From: Planctomonas sp. JC2975
Lineage (GTDB): Bacteria > Actinomycetota > Actinomycetes > Actinomycetales > Microbacteriaceae
Direction of reading: 5' to 3'
Assembly: GCF_012985205.1 (NCBI RefSeq)
Contig: NZ_JABEKS010000001.1
Coordinates: 868,001 to 932,000 of the forward strand
DNA length: 64,000 nucleotides
The position numbers were made by a program, and so were the translations under genes. The notes below the pieces were generated by a model. That model saw nothing but the letters and a program-made list of their open reading frames with translations. It did not search any database and was not told the DNA's origin. Positions 8,518-19,770 of the stretch are shown in pieces. Position 1 is the stretch's first letter; every line of letters begins with the position of its first letter.

Positions 8518-10395
8518 TCAGAACACAGGCACGCCGTCGCGCACCAGTCGCCAGTTCTCCACGTGGAATGTGGCCGGATCGATCGTGCCCTGCTCCGTCG
8601 CGTACGCGACGATCGCCTCGCGGATGGCCACCTGGGCGTTGTAGACGACCGGAGCGTCCGCGATGTGCGGGAATCCGCCGCCGCCCGACTGCCGGTAGTT
8701 GTTCACGGCGACGACGAACTGCTGATCGTCTGTCACGGCGCTGCCGTTGAAGGTGAGCGCGATGATGCGCGATCCCTCCGGCTGTGCGATGTCCACGTCG
8801 TAGTCGACGCCGGAGAACTGGTCGTAGTTGTAGTCCGGCAGGTCGTGGTTGTTGGTCCACGACGCCGGATCGACTGCCGCGGATGCCGCCACCTGCGTGT
8901 AGTAGCGGGCCGAGTACTCGAGATAGTCCTTGATCTGGGATCCCGTGAGCACCGAGGCGAGCAGCGTGTTGTCGTAGATGTAGAGGCCCGCGACATCCTT
9001 GATCGTGACGGATCCGGCCGGGAAGGTCGCCGCTCGGTTGAACGGAGCGGCGATCGACACCACGGGCAGACTCGCGTACGAACTGCCTGCGATCGCCTCG
9101 GTGACCTTGGCCGTCTGCACGACGTTGATGTAGTCGAGGATCGCCGTGTCCTTCCAGCACGCCTCGGCAGCGGACATCGCCTCGGTCGAGGTGGCCACGG
9201 CCGTGTTGACGTACTTCACGACGGCGTCGTGCTGCGGCGTGACGAGCGCCACCATCGCCGGATCGTCCTCGACGGTGTTGGTGTTGATCGTCGTCGCGGA
9301 TCCGGACGCCACGCTCCACCGGCCCCGCTCGAACTCGACCGTCAGGTCGAAGACACTGAGGCGCTCGCCCCAGCACTTCGGCTCGCTCATCACGACCTGC
9401 TTGCCGGTCGTGCTGTTGGTCACGATCCGCTGCGGCACGTCGATGTGCGCGTGGCCGAACAGGACGGCGTCGATGTCGGGCACCTGCTCGGCCAGCAGCG
9501 CTGCTGCGTTCTCCACGGGGAGGTCGCCCGAGTACGACGACAGGCCGCTATCGCCTGCGTGCACGCTGACGACGACCACGTCCGCCCCGTCGCGACGCAT
9601 TCTGGGAACCCAGCTCTTGGCCGTCTCGATCACGTCGAGCACGTCGAGCTTGCCACTCACGTTCGCCTTGTCCCAGATGACGACGCCGGGGTTGGTGAGT
9701 CCGAGCACGCCGACGCGGAGCGGCGGCTTTCCCTTCAGCTTCATCGTCTTGATCACGTAGGGCTTGTACTTCGGGATCTTCGTTGCGGAGTGCACCGCGT
9801 TGGCCGCGAGCACCGGTGCGTGCATCTGCGAGACCCAGTGGTCGAGGAAGTCGAGACCGTAGTTGAATTCGTGGTTGCCCAGCACGACGGCGTCGTAGTC
9901 GAGCGCGTTCATCTGGATCGCCATCGGGTGGACGGCGCCGGTCTTGGTTGTCGGCTCGACCGTCGCGTAGTAGAACCCGAGCGGGGTCCCCTGGATGATG
10001 TCTCCCGCATCGAAGAGCAGCGTGTTCTCGCGTCCGCGGCTCGCACGGATCTGCTTCACCACACTGGATACGCGCGCCAACCCGACGACATCGCCTTGCG
10101 CGTCGCTGAAGGCGGCGTCCTTGTAGTAGTCCCAGTTGATGGCGTTGGAGTGGATGTCCGATGTGCCCATGATCGTGATGGTCACGGATTTGACGTTCTT
10201 GCTCGGCTGCGCTGCCTGGGCGATGCCCGGCCATCCTGCCGCGGTCAGCACGGCCGTCGCGGACGCGCCGGCGATCAGGCCGCGCCGGGAGATGCCGCGC
10301 GTCTGCTCGGGCTCGTCGGGCACTGCGCACGAGCACCAGCGAGGTGACGGCTCGTTGTAGTGGGAGTGGTCGTTGGGTCCTGAGGAATCGCTCAT
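8518..10395 (-). CDS. Tat-exported CpdB-like 2',3'-cyclic nucleotidase/5'-nucleotidase
   Basis: A 625-residue secreted or surface metallophosphoesterase. The N terminus has a twin-arginine signal, SRRGLIAGASATAVLTAAG, ending near AQA at about residue 60. The calcineurin-like domain shows the metal ligands DIHSN, GNHEFN and FGHAH. The C-terminal 5'-nucleotidase domain has the substrate motif YNYDQFSGVDYDVD. Family members release phosphate and nucleosides from extracellular nucleotides. It lies downstream of ilvC on the same strand, beyond a 294-base repeat-rich gap, so it is probably transcribed separately. Confidence 0.88.
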   Translation of the reverse strand: MSDSSGPNDHSHYNEPSPRWCSCAVPDEPEQTRGISRRGLIAGASATAVLTAAGWPGIAQAAQPSKNVKSVTITIMGTSDIHSNAINWDYYKDAAFSDAQGDVVGLARVSSVVKQIRASRGRENTLLFDAGDIIQGTPLGFYYATVEPTTKTGAVHPMAIQMNALDYDAVVLGNHEFNYGLDFLDHWVSQMHAPVLAANAVHSATKIPKYKPYVIKTMKLKGKPPLRVGVLGLTNPGVVIWDKANVSGKLDVLDVIETAKSWVPRMRRDGADVVVVSVHAGDSGLSSYSGDLPVENAAALLAEQVPDIDAVLFGHAHIDVPQRIVTNSTTGKQVVMSEPKCWGERLSVFDLTVEFERGRWSVASGSATTINTNTVEDDPAMVALVTPQHDAVVKYVNTAVATSTEAMSAAEACWKDTAILDYINVVQTAKVTEAIAGSSYASLPVVSIAAPFNRAATFPAGSVTIKDVAGLYIYDNTLLASVLTGSQIKDYLEYSARYYTQVAASAAVDPASWTNNHDLPDYNYDQFSGVDYDVDIAQPEGSRIIALTFNGSAVTDDQQFVVAVNNYRQSGGGGFPHIADAPVVYNAQVAIREAIVAYATEQGTIDPATFHVENWRLVRDGVPVF

Positions 10396-10493
10396 GAGAC
10401 CTCATGCGACCACAGGGGTTGACCCCCGAACAAGGGTCTAAGAGGTGAATTCCGCGTGTCTGCACTTCTGCGCGACGCCGATCACGACGACAA

Positions 10494-10548
10494 GGCCCGT
10501 TCGGGACGAGGCGGCCCTGATAAGGAGCCATCTCGTCCCGAACGGGCC
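10494..10548. repeat. 17-bp perfect inverted repeat
   Basis: GGCCCGTTCGGGACGAG at 10494-10510 pairs perfectly with its complement at 10532-10548 across a 21-base loop. It has no T-run on either side. It lies between ilvC and the nucleotidase gene and could be a processing or termination hairpin for the ilvC transcript, or an intergenic repeat element. Confidence 0.7.
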
Positions 10549-10575
10549 GAGTGGAGCCGGGTGGAGACCCAGCTC

Positions 10576-10627
10576 GATACTTCGCCGTCCACACGGCGCC
10601 GGATACTTCGCCGTCCACACGGCGCCG
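10576..10627. repeat. Tandem 26-bp direct repeat related to the ilvC 3' end
   Basis: Two perfect head-to-tail 26-base units, 10576-10601 and 10602-10627. Each contains TACTTCGCCGTCCAC, which is identical to 15 bases of the last codons of ilvC (complement, within 10699-10713). They look like partial copies of the ilvC coding tail carried into the downstream gap. Confidence 0.8.
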
Positions 10628-10661
10628 GCCAGGGACGGCGCCCGATGGACACCGTCGCCAG

Positions 10662-11823
<1,162 letters not shown>

Positions 11824-12333
11824 TCAGTTCTTGAAGACGCGGTCCGTGATGGATTTCGATCCGCGGCCGATGGCGAGCAGGCCGGACTGGGCCATCTCCT
11901 TGATGCCGTATGGCTCCAGCACCCTAAGCAGCGCCTCGGTCTTGCCGGTGTCGCCTGTCACCTCGATGACGAGCGCGTCGGTGGCCACGTCGACCACGCG
12001 GGCGCGGAACAGGTTCACGGCCTCGAGCACCTGCGAACGGGTGGTGTGGTCGACGCGCACCTTGATGAGCAGGTGCTCGCGTTGCACGGACTGGTCGGGG
12101 TCCAGCTCGACGATCTTGATCACGTTGATGAGCTTGTTCAGCTGCTTGGTGACCTGCTCGAGCGGGGCATCCTCGACGTCCACCACGACGGTGATGCGCG
12201 ACAGGCCGGGCACCTCGCTCACGCCCACCGCGAGCGAGGAGATGTTGAACCCGCGCCGGGAGAAGAGGCCGGCGACCCGGGTGAGCAGACCCGCCTTGTC
12301 TTCGACGAGCAGCGACAGCACGTGTGTCGACAT
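11824..12333 (-). CDS. ilvN: Acetolactate synthase small (regulatory) subunit
   Basis: A 169-residue regulatory partner of IlvB that confers valine feedback control. The N-terminal ACT domain begins HVLSLLVEDKAGLLTRVAGL with RRGFNISSLAVG following, and the second ACT-like half contains TRSQVLEAVNLFRARVVDV. The length is typical. It starts 3 bases after the ilvB stop, so the two subunits are translationally linked. Confidence 0.96.
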   Translation of the reverse strand: MSTHVLSLLVEDKAGLLTRVAGLFSRRGFNISSLAVGVSEVPGLSRITVVVDVEDAPLEQVTKQLNKLINVIKIVELDPDQSVQREHLLIKVRVDHTTRSQVLEAVNLFRARVVDVATDALVIEVTGDTGKTEALLRVLEPYGIKEMAQSGLLAIGRGSKSITDRVFKN

Positions 12334-12336
12334 GGC

Positions 12337-14175
12337 CTACTCCTCTCCCCAGGTCGGTGCGTTGTCCTTGGCGTACTGCACGTTCGAGTTGCTGACTCCC
12401 TGCGGGACCATCGGCCACACCATGGCGTCACGGCTCACGATGAAGTCGATGACGACCGGCCGGTCGTTCGTCTCCAGTGCGAGCTTGATGGCGTCGTCGA
12501 TCTCCTCCTCTTTGGTGACGCGGATGCCCAGGGCACCGTACGCCTCGGCCAGCTTGAGGAAGTCGGGGATCATCGCCGTTTCGTGCCCGGTGTTGAGGTC
12601 GGTGAACGAGTGGCGTCCGTCGTAGAAGAGCGTCTGCCACTGCCGCACCATGCCGAGCGACGAATTGTTGATGATCGCGACCTTGATCGGGATGTCGTTG
12701 ATCGTGCAGGTGGCGAGCTCCTGATTGGTCATCTGGAAGCATCCGTCGCCGTCGATCGCCCACACCACGCGGTCCGGCTGGGACACCTTCGCGCCCATCG
12801 CCGCCGGGACGGCGTAGCCCATCGTGCCCGCTCCCCCTGAGTTGAGGAACGCGTTCGGCCGCTCGTACTTGATGAACTGCGCGGTCCACATCTGGTGCTG
12901 TCCGACACCAGCGACGTACACGCCCTCCGGTCCCGTCATCTCGCCGATGCGCTGAATGATCGCCTGCGGCGACAGCAGCCCGTCGCTGGTCGGTGTGTAA
13001 CCGAGCGGGAACTCGTTTCGCAACCCGTCGAGCCTGGCCCACCAGTCGCTCAGATCGGGTGCACCGACCTCGGCGATCTCGTGTTCGTAGGCGTTGGTCA
13101 GATCGGCGATGACGTCCTTGGCATCGCCGACGATCGGAACGTCGGCATGCCGGATCTTCGAGATCTCGGCCGGATCGACGTCGACGTGCACGATCTTCGC
13201 GTGCGGTGCGAACTCCGACACCTTGCCGGTCACCCGGTCGTCGAAGCGGGCGCCCAGCGACACGATGAGGTCGGCGTCCTGCAGTGCTAGCACTGCGGCG
13301 ACCGTACCGTGCATCCCAGGCATGCCGAGGTGCTGCTTGTTGGAGTCCGGGAACGCGCCGCGCGCCATCAGGGTCGTGACCACGGGAGCACCCGTCGTCT
13401 CAGCCAGCACGAGGAGCTCCTCTGAGGCCTGCGCCCGCACGACGCCGCCGCCGACGTACAGCACCGGCTTCGACGCCTCCGCGAGGAGGCGTGCCGCGGC
13501 GTGCACCTGCTTACCGTGCGCCTTCGTCACGGGACGGTAGCCCGGCAGGTCGACGACGGGGGGCCAGGAGAACTCCATGAGGTTCTGTTGGGCGTCCTTC
13601 GTCACGTCCACGAGCACCGGTCCCGGCCGGCCCGTGGAGGCGATGTGGTACGCGGCCGCGATCGTCGACGGGATGTCAGCGGGATCCTTCACGAGGAACG
13701 AGTGCTTCGTGATGGGCATGGTGATGCCGACGATGTCGGCCTCCTGGAAGGCGTCCGTTCCCATCAGGGTCGAGAACACCTGTCCGGTGATGAACAGGGT
13801 GGGCACCGAGTCCATGTGGGCGTCGGCGATGGCCGTCACGAGGTTGGTCGCGCCGGGTCCGGAGGTGGCGATGGCGACGCCGACGCCGCGGCTCGCCGTG
13901 GCGTAGCCCTCGGCGGCGTGCCCGGCGCCCTGCTCATGACGCACCAGGATGTGCCTGATGGCGTCCTGCGCCATGAGCTCGTCGTAGAACGGGATGACGG
14001 CGCCGCCTGGGATGCCGAAGACATCCTTGACGCCGAGATGGGCGAGCGACCGCAGGATGGCGGCCGACCCGGTGATGAGGCCTGGCCTCTGTGAAGTGGC
14101 AGGCGTTGGCGAAGTGCCATCGGCCCCGGCAGCTCGCGCTGCCGAAGCCGGCACGGCTCTAGGATCCGTTGTCAT
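12337..14175 (-). CDS. ilvB: Acetolactate synthase large (catalytic) subunit
   Basis: ThDP- and FAD-dependent condensation of pyruvate with pyruvate or 2-oxobutyrate. The 612 residues show the N-terminal catalytic-Glu region ([15 protein letters not shown], then [16 protein letters not shown]), a central FAD domain, and the ThDP motif [14 protein letters not shown] followed by [11 protein letters not shown]. It is the second gene of the block, 50 bases after ilvD. No leader peptide was seen in that gap. Confidence 0.96.
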   Translation of the reverse strand: MTTDPRAVPASAARAAGADGTSPTPATSQRPGLITGSAAILRSLAHLGVKDVFGIPGGAVIPFYDELMAQDAIRHILVRHEQGAGHAAEGYATASRGVGVAIATSGPGATNLVTAIADAHMDSVPTLFITGQVFSTLMGTDAFQEADIVGITMPITKHSFLVKDPADIPSTIAAAYHIASTGRPGPVLVDVTKDAQQNLMEFSWPPVVDLPGYRPVTKAHGKQVHAAARLLAEASKPVLYVGGGVVRAQASEELLVLAETTGAPVVTTLMARGAFPDSNKQHLGMPGMHGTVAAVLALQDADLIVSLGARFDDRVTGKVSEFAPHAKIVHVDVDPAEISKIRHADVPIVGDAKDVIADLTNAYEHEIAEVGAPDLSDWWARLDGLRNEFPLGYTPTSDGLLSPQAIIQRIGEMTGPEGVYVAGVGQHQMWTAQFIKYERPNAFLNSGGAGTMGYAVPAAMGAKVSQPDRVVWAIDGDGCFQMTNQELATCTINDIPIKVAIINNSSLGMVRQWQTLFYDGRHSFTDLNTGHETAMIPDFLKLAEAYGALGIRVTKEEEIDDAIKLALETNDRPVVIDFIVSRDAMVWPMVPQGVSNSNVQYAKDNAPTWGEE

Positions 14176-14225
14176 GGGGGACGATGTCCTTCGAATGCGT
14201 CGATGAGGAACAGAACGAACGCGAG

Positions 14226-15920
14226 TTACCCCGTGATCGCGCCCTCCGCAGCGGAGTGCACGAGCTTGGAATACTTCGCGAGAACGCCACGGGTATAGCG
14301 CGGAGGAAGGGGCTCCCAGCCTTCCCGGCGGGAGGCCAGCTCGGACTCGTCGACAAGTAGGTCGAGGGAGCGAGCAGCGATATCGACCCGTATCAGATCA
14401 CCATCGCGCACGAAGGCAATGGGACCAGCGTCCACTGCTTCGGGTGCTATGTGGCCGATGCACAGGCCGGTTGTGCCGCCTGAGAATCGTCCGTCTGTCA
14501 AGAGTAGTACATCCTTGCCGAGGCCCGCGCCCTTGATGGCGGCAGTGATGGCGAGCATCTCGCGCATGCCCGGACCGCCCTTCGGTCCCTCGTAGCGGAT
14601 GACCACGACGTCGCCATGGCCGATCTCGCCGCGGGTGAGGGCGTCCATCGCCTCGCGCTCGCGCTCGAACACGCGTGCAGGTCCCTCGAAGAGGGCTGCG
14701 TCGAATCCTGCGGTCTTCACGACCGCGCCGTCGGGAGCGAAGGATCCCTTCAGGATCGTGAGGCCACCCGTCGGGTGCAGCGGGTTGTCGAGCGTGTGCA
14801 GCACCTCGCCGTCGAGCGGCTCTGGATTGATCTCGGCGAGGTTCTCCGCGATGGTCTTGCCGGTCACCGTGATGCAGTCGCCGTGCAGCAGTCCGGCGTC
14901 GAGCAACGCCTTCATGAGCACGGGGATGCCGCCATGCCTGTCGACGTCGTTCATGACGTACTTGCCGAACGGCTTCATGTCGGCGATGTGCGGCACCTTG
15001 TCACCGATGCGGTTGAAGTCGTCGAGCGTGAGCTCCACCTCAGCCTCGCGGGCGATCGCCAGCAGGTGCAGTACGACGTTGGTCGAGCCGCCGAGTGCCA
15101 TGGCGACGGTGATGGCGTTCTCGAACGCCTTCTTCGTGAGGATGTCGCGCGAGGTGAGCCCCGTGCGCAGCATGTTCACGACCGCCTCGCCCGAGCGGTG
15201 CGCGTAGTAGTCGCGGCGGCGGTCGGCCGAAGGCGGCGCCGCGGATCCCGGGTAGCTCATGCCGAGCGCCTCCGCGACGGAGGCCATGGTGTTCGCCGTG
15301 TACATGCCGCCGCAGGCACCCTCGCCAGGAGCGATCGCGCACTCGATGCGCTTGAGGTCCTCGAGGCTCATGGTGCCCGCCTTGCACGCGCCGACCGCCT
15401 CGAACGAGTCGATGATCGTGACGTCCTTCTCTGTGCCGTCAGAGAGCTTCACCCAGCCGGGCGCGATCGAGCCCGCGTACAGGAAGACGGATGCCAGATC
15501 CAGTCGCGCCGCCGCCATGAGCATGCCGGGGATCGACTTGTCGCATCCGGCAAGCAGCACTGAGCCGTCGAGGCGCTCTGCCATCATCACGGTCTCGACC
15601 GAGTCGCAGATGACCTCTCGGGAGACCAGCGAGAAGTGCATGCCCTCGTGGCCCATGGAGATGCCGTCGGAGACCGAGACGGTTCCGAACTCAAGCGGAT
15701 ATCCGCCGCCGGAGTGCACGCCCTCCTTCGCAGCCTGAGCGAGCCGGTCGAGGGAGAGGTTGCAGGGCGTGATTTCGTTCCACGAGCTCGCGATGCCGAT
15801 CTGGGGCTTGTCCCAGTCTTCGTCGCCCATGCCGACAGCCCGGAGCATCCCGCGGCTGGTGGTGGCTTCGATCCCGTCGGTGACGACACGGCTGCGCGGT
15901 TTGATGTCGATCTCTGGCAT
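14226..15920 (-). CDS. ilvD: Dihydroxy-acid dehydratase
   Basis: Iron-sulfur dehydratase for the third common step of branched-chain synthesis. The 564 residues include the cluster-ligand regions [18 protein letters not shown] and [13 protein letters not shown], and the C-terminal [18 protein letters not shown] chose ATG 15920, which gives the usual [11 protein letters not shown] start and sits 7 bases after a TAGACT -10 box, so the message is probably leaderless. It is the first gene of ilvD-ilvB-ilvN-ilvC. Confidence 0.95.
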   Translation of the reverse strand: MPEIDIKPRSRVVTDGIEATTSRGMLRAVGMGDEDWDKPQIGIASSWNEITPCNLSLDRLAQAAKEGVHSGGGYPLEFGTVSVSDGISMGHEGMHFSLVSREVICDSVETVMMAERLDGSVLLAGCDKSIPGMLMAAARLDLASVFLYAGSIAPGWVKLSDGTEKDVTIIDSFEAVGACKAGTMSLEDLKRIECAIAPGEGACGGMYTANTMASVAEALGMSYPGSAAPPSADRRRDYYAHRSGEAVVNMLRTGLTSRDILTKKAFENAITVAMALGGSTNVVLHLLAIAREAEVELTLDDFNRIGDKVPHIADMKPFGKYVMNDVDRHGGIPVLMKALLDAGLLHGDCITVTGKTIAENLAEINPEPLDGEVLHTLDNPLHPTGGLTILKGSFAPDGAVVKTAGFDAALFEGPARVFEREREAMDALTRGEIGHGDVVVIRYEGPKGGPGMREMLAITAAIKGAGLGKDVLLLTDGRFSGGTTGLCIGHIAPEAVDAGPIAFVRDGDLIRVDIAARSLDLLVDESELASRREGWEPLPPRYTRGVLAKYSKLVHSAAEGAITG

Positions 15921-15933
15921 GTCCTCGAGTCTA
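15921..15933 (-). promoter_or_regulatory. Leaderless -10 promoter element of ilvD
   Basis: TAGACT (complement 15928-15933) stands 7 bases before the ilvD ATG, so transcription would begin at or next to the start codon. No good -35 box was seen. Confidence 0.5.
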
Positions 15934-16037
15934 GGACCGCGCTGTACCCGCTCTCGACGGATGCTTGGTGCCCTCAGTACCACCGTTCCGTACACCGATC
16001 AGCGATCGTTCCGCGCGGTCGGTTCGGTGCGATGAGT

Positions 16038-16628
16038 TCAGCGCAGGCCTTCGAGTGCCCCGGATGCCGCGCCCACCGCTGCCGCCTCGACGATGGCCAG
16101 ATCGGCTCCGCGGTCCAGGCTGCGGAAGCCGGCGTCGACGACGGCGAAGACGACGGATGCCGCAACGCGGCCTCGAGCGGCATCGCCGTCCAACGCCTCG
16201 ACGCACGCCGTCAGAATGGACTCGCGCAGCTCGCCGTGCGCCGCGTCCATCTTCTGCGTGCGCTCAGGGGCCGGCGCGGAACGGGCCGCTCCCATGAGCC
16301 AGCCATGCGCCGTGCCGGATGCCAGCCGCAGGTTCGCGCGCACCCAGGCGGCGACGCGCTCTGCCGGGTCCGGGGCCTCGTCCGCGGCCTTACGCACCGC
16401 GGCCATCCACTCCGGAAGGTGTCGCGCCACGACCAGCGCGCGCAGGTCCTCGATGCTGTCGACGTACCGGTAGATGCTGTTGCGGGCGATGCCCGCCGCG
16501 GCGCTCACGGCACTGGCGGTGAGCCGATCCGCGTCGCCGGACTGCAGTATCTCGTCGGCCGCCGTCACCAGGCGGTCCTGCATCCGCGCTCGGTGCTCGG
16601 CCACCGTCGGCGCATCGATCTTGGGCAA
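16038..16628 (-). CDS. TetR family regulator
   Basis: A 196-residue repressor. The helix-turn-helix region is LTASAVSAAAGIARNSIYRYVDSI-like at about residues 37-60, followed by a DUF-type ligand domain. The start is TTG 16628, supported by GGAGG (complement 16635-16639). It is divergent from the DUF2871 gene, with three copies of a GCGACAC-N-STGTCGC palindrome in the gap, so it very probably represses itself and that gene. The effector is unknown. Confidence 0.85.
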   Translation of the reverse strand: MPKIDAPTVAEHRARMQDRLVTAADEILQSGDADRLTASAVSAAAGIARNSIYRYVDSIEDLRALVVARHLPEWMAAVRKAADEAPDPAERVAAWVRANLRLASGTAHGWLMGAARSAPAPERTQKMDAAHGELRESILTACVEALDGDAARGRVAASVVFAVVDAGFRSLDRGADLAIVEAAAVGAASGALEGLR

Positions 16629-16644
16629 CCGGACCTCCGACTAC

Positions 16645-16719
16645 GCGACACCGTGTCGCCAACTTGACGACACCCTGTCGCAGAGCCTACGCTGTCCCTG
16701 TTTTGCGACACCCTGTCCC
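16645..16719. promoter_or_regulatory. Three-site TetR operator and DUF2871 promoter
   Basis: Site 1 GCGACACCGTGTCGC (16645-16659) is a perfect palindrome. Site 2 ACGACACCCTGTCGC (16667-16681) and site 3 GCGACACCCTGTCCC (16705-16719) are close copies. The + strand promoter TTGACG (16664-16669), 18-base spacer, TACGCT (16688-16693) is overlapped by site 2, while site 3 lies about at the transcript start. Site 1 lies just upstream of the TetR ribosome site. Confidence 0.8.
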
Positions 16720-16835
16720 GAACATCACCGACCACGCTCTGCCGCCTCCGCCTCCGCCTGCGGCAGCCGCACGCGACTTCCCGCTGCCGCTGCTCGGATC
16801 GGTAGGGCGTCGCCCGAGCAACAAGAGGAGACACC

Positions 16836-17345
16836 ATGACCACCGCAACGACCGCTCGCACCCCGCTCGCTTCAGCCTCGGAACACAGGCTGTTCGTGAG
16901 CGCCGCCGTCTGGACCGGAGTCGGTCTCGCCGGAGGGCTCGCCTTCCGCGAGGTGACGAAAGCCACCGGATTCGACGGCAGCACGGAGCTCGCCGTGGTG
17001 CACACGCACGCGCTCGTCCTCGGCACCGTCGTGCTGCTCGCCGCCCTGGCCCTGGATCGCCTTTTCCATCTCGGCGCCGACCGTCGGATGCGCTGGTTCC
17101 TCTGGATCTGGAACATCGGCCTGGCCGTCACCGTCGGTTCGCTCGCCCTGAAGGGCACGCTGCAGATCCTCGTGCCCGACGCCGCGGACAGCCCGGCCAT
17201 CGCCGGCATCGCCGGGATGGGTCACATCCTGTTGACCGTCGCGTTCGTGCTGTTCTTCCTGGCACTCGGACGCGGAATCAAGGCCGGACGCGGCTCCCGC
17301 CGCGCGGCGGCGGAAGGGGCACCGCGGGATCTCGACGCCGCGTGA
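16836..17345 (+). CDS. DUF2871 family membrane protein
   Basis: A 169-residue integral membrane protein with four predicted helices. It has the family-like segment HTHALVLGTVVLLAALALDR (about residues 55-75) and a final helix LLTVAFVLFFLALGRGI. ATG 16836 follows GAGGAG. Function is unknown; the histidines in helix 2 hint at a metal or haem site but this is speculative. It is probably controlled by the divergent TetR protein. Confidence 0.8.
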   Translation: MTTATTARTPLASASEHRLFVSAAVWTGVGLAGGLAFREVTKATGFDGSTELAVVHTHALVLGTVVLLAALALDRLFHLGADRRMRWFLWIWNIGLAVTVGSLALKGTLQILVPDAADSPAIAGIAGMGHILLTVAFVLFFLALGRGIKAGRGSRRAAAEGAPRDLDAA

Positions 17346-17386
17346 TCGGATCCAGCACTCGAGAACTACGCCCGAGACCCGAGCGC

Positions 17387-18196
17387 TCAGTTCCTTGCGC
17401 GCAGGGAGGCGAGGCTCTGCAGCAAGCCGGCGACGACATCCGGATCCGCGACGCGGAAGCCCGCACGCGTCTCCCCCGGCCCGACCTTCACTCCGACGTC
17501 GTCCGACGTGAGCACGGCGAAGCCGTCCTCATCGGTCACGTCGTCTCCCGCGTAGAGCACGCCCGTTGCGCCGACATGCTCGCGAAGCCGTTCGATGCCG
17601 TCCCCCTTGGTGGCGTCGCGCACCGCGAACTCCAGGATGTCCTTGCCGGCCCGCTCGAGGAACCCTCCGCCGATCGCGTGGGCTGCCGCCCTCGCTTGCT
17701 CGTTCGCCGCAGCGGCGGCGTTCGTGGGGACCCCTCGCGTGTGGAGGCCGAGTCCCACTGGCTTGTGTTCGATCTTGGATCCAGGCGTCGCCGCCACGAT
17801 GCGGTCCAGTTCGACCGCGAGCGCGGCAAGCCGTGAGCGTTCCCCGTCGCTGAGTCCGACATCCACGGCGCCGCCGGTGAGTCGCACCTCTACACCGTGC
17901 GACGCGATGAGGAGCGCGGACTCGTCTGCTTCTGTGACCCGGATCAAGCCGTCGAGAGGGCGTCCGGAGACGAACGCGACCCAGGTATCAGGCGTGTGCT
18001 CGAGCAGGTCGAGGGCCGAGCGCGCCTCGGGGATGACCCGGGAATCGGCAGGGTTGTCCACGAGCGGACTGACCGTGCCGTCGAAGTCGAGGGCGACGAG
18101 GAGGCGAGGGGTCTCGGCCAGGCGCCGTATGGCATCCGCGAGGTCCGGATCACCGGCGACAGCGGCGTCGTGCCGCGAGCGCGTCGCCTCGTCCAC
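17387..18196 (-). CDS. otsB: Trehalose-6-phosphate phosphatase
   Basis: Removes phosphate from trehalose-6-phosphate. The 269 residues contain the HAD motifs: motif I ALDFDGTVSPL (nucleophile Asp about residue 33), motif II AFVSGRPLDGL, and motif IV YAGDDVTDEDGFAVL. The start is GTG 18196, overlapping the otsA stop by one base (TAGTG), so translation is coupled. An ATG far upstream at 18301 would force a long overlap with otsA and was rejected. Confidence 0.92.
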   Translation of the reverse strand: MDEATRSRHDAAVAGDPDLADAIRRLAETPRLLVALDFDGTVSPLVDNPADSRVIPEARSALDLLEHTPDTWVAFVSGRPLDGLIRVTEADESALLIASHGVEVRLTGGAVDVGLSDGERSRLAALAVELDRIVAATPGSKIEHKPVGLGLHTRGVPTNAAAAANEQARAAAHAIGGGFLERAGKDILEFAVRDATKGDGIERLREHVGATGVLYAGDDVTDEDGFAVLTSDDVGVKVGPGETRAGFRVADPDVVAGLLQSLASLRARN

Positions 18197-19770
18197 TATT
18201 CGACCCGCCCACTCGGAGGCGTCGGTGCCGGCTTCTCGTGAGCACCGTAATCGTCGTCGTGCGTCACGTGGGTGAGCGCGTCGAAGAATGTGGCGGACCA
18301 ACGCTGCACGTCATGCGTCAGCACGCGTTTGCGCAGGGCGCGCATCCGACGGCCGCGCTCCCTCGACGGCATGTCGATGGCTTTCAACATGGCGTCCTTG
18401 AGGCCCTCGATGTCGTGCGGATTCACGAGCAGTGCCTGTTTGAGCTCATCCGATGCCCCGGTGAACTCGCTCAGCACGAGCACGCCGTCGTTGTCGATGC
18501 GGCTGGCGACGTATTCCTTCGCCACCAGGTTCATGCCGTCGCGAAGAGCGGTGACCAACATGACGTCGGCTGCCAGGTAGAGCGCCACCATCTCCTCGCG
18601 CGGATACCCCTGGTGCAGGTAGCTGATCGCGGTGTGGCTGATCGTGGAGTAGTCGCCGTTGATGCGGCTCACCGTGAGTTCGACCTCGTCGCGGAGTTGC
18701 CGGTACGTCTCGACACGCTCGCGCGACGGACTCGCCACCTGAACGAGCGTCAGGTCGTCGACGTCGACGCTCTTGTCGCGCAGCAGCTCCCCGTACGCCT
18801 TGAGACGGTGCCGGATGCCCTTCGTGTAGTCGAGCCGGTCGACCCCGAGCATGATCGTCGTCGGGTTGCCGAGCTCCTCGCGGATCTGCTTGGCCCGTGC
18901 CTGGATGTCCGGACGCGATGCGAGCTCCTGGTAGTGCTCCGCGTCGATCGAGATGGGGAACTGCTTCGCCAGGACGGTGCGCACGCGGGTGCCCCGACGA
19001 TTCGTCTTGACGTGACGGTGGCCCACGGCCTCGCCGTCCGCCAGCGGGACGTCGATGACCGACCCGCGGGTCTCGTACCCGAGCAGGCGACGGACGGCGC
19101 GAGCGAAGTTGCCCGCGTCCGCAAGGCGCTGGAAGCCGATCACGTCGGCGCCCAGCAGCCCCTCGACGACCTGCTTGCGCCACGGAAGCTGGGCGTAGAT
19201 GCCGTAGGCCGGGAACGGAATGTGGTTGAAGAATCCGATCACGAGGTCGGGACGGGCGTCCCGCAGCATCTTCGGAACGAGCTGCAGCTGGTAGTCGTGC
19301 ACCCAGACGACGGCACCCGGGGCGGCGCGCGCAATGGCGGCATCCGCGAACCGACGGTTCACCTGCACGTACGAGTCCCACCACTCGCGGTGGAAGCTGG
19401 GCGGGGCGATCACGTCGTGGTAGAGAGGCCACAGGGTGTCGTTCGAGAAGCCCTCGTAGTAGTACTCGACGTCCTCTGCGCTGAGCGAAACGGGGGTGAT
19501 GTCGATGCCGTCGGCGACGAACGGTTCGAAGTGGGCGTCGGGGATGCCGACCCATCCGATCCAGACGCCGTCCTCGCGCTTCATGATGGGCTCGAGAGCC
19601 GCGACGAGCCCGCCAGGAGACGGGCGCCAGACGGCTTCAGGGCCCTCGCCCGATACGTGGTCGACGGGGAGCCTGTTGGAGACGATCACGAGATCGAACT
19701 GCCGGGAATCGGACGGCGGACGCGGGTCGCTGCCGCGTGATGCGGACCCGTCGCGCTCTTGTTTCGGCAG
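18196..19770 (-). CDS. otsA: Trehalose-6-phosphate synthase (probable CTG or ATT start)
   Basis: GT20 enzyme joining UDP- or ADP/GDP-glucose to glucose-6-phosphate. The first strand and loop read FDLVIVSNRLPVDHVSGEGP. Further marks are WVHDYQLQLVPKML, GVDRLDYTKGIRHRLKAYGE, and the donor-site region LRDGMNLVAKEYVASR. The only usual start codon, GTG 19689, has no ribosome site and would cut into the first strand. A perfect AGGAGG (complement 19779-19784) stands 5 bases before an in-frame ATT (19773) and 8 before CTG (19770). No ATG, GTG or TTG lies between the upstream stop codon and 19689. I therefore mark CTG 19770 (524 residues). It is coupled to otsB. Confidence 0.9.
   Translation of the reverse strand: MPKQERDGSASRGSDPRPPSDSRQFDLVIVSNRLPVDHVSGEGPEAVWRPSPGGLVAALEPIMKREDGVWIGWVGIPDAHFEPFVADGIDITPVSLSAEDVEYYYEGFSNDTLWPLYHDVIAPPSFHREWWDSYVQVNRRFADAAIARAAPGAVVWVHDYQLQLVPKMLRDARPDLVIGFFNHIPFPAYGIYAQLPWRKQVVEGLLGADVIGFQRLADAGNFARAVRRLLGYETRGSVIDVPLADGEAVGHRHVKTNRRGTRVRTVLAKQFPISIDAEHYQELASRPDIQARAKQIREELGNPTTIMLGVDRLDYTKGIRHRLKAYGELLRDKSVDVDDLTLVQVASPSRERVETYRQLRDEVELTVSRINGDYSTISHTAISYLHQGYPREEMVALYLAADVMLVTALRDGMNLVAKEYVASRIDNDGVLVLSEFTGASDELKQALLVNPHDIEGLKDAMLKAIDMPSRERGRRMRALRKRVLTHDVQRWSATFFDALTHVTHDDDYGAHEKPAPTPPSGRVE

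Noticed and set aside
8563-10347. 594-codon open frame opposite the CpdB-like gene
   Set aside because: Same antisense pattern. The minus-strand gene has a Tat signal and metal motifs.
14176-14225. Attenuator leader peptide for ilvB
   Set aside because: The 50-base gap after ilvD has no small frame rich in Val, Leu or Ile codons.
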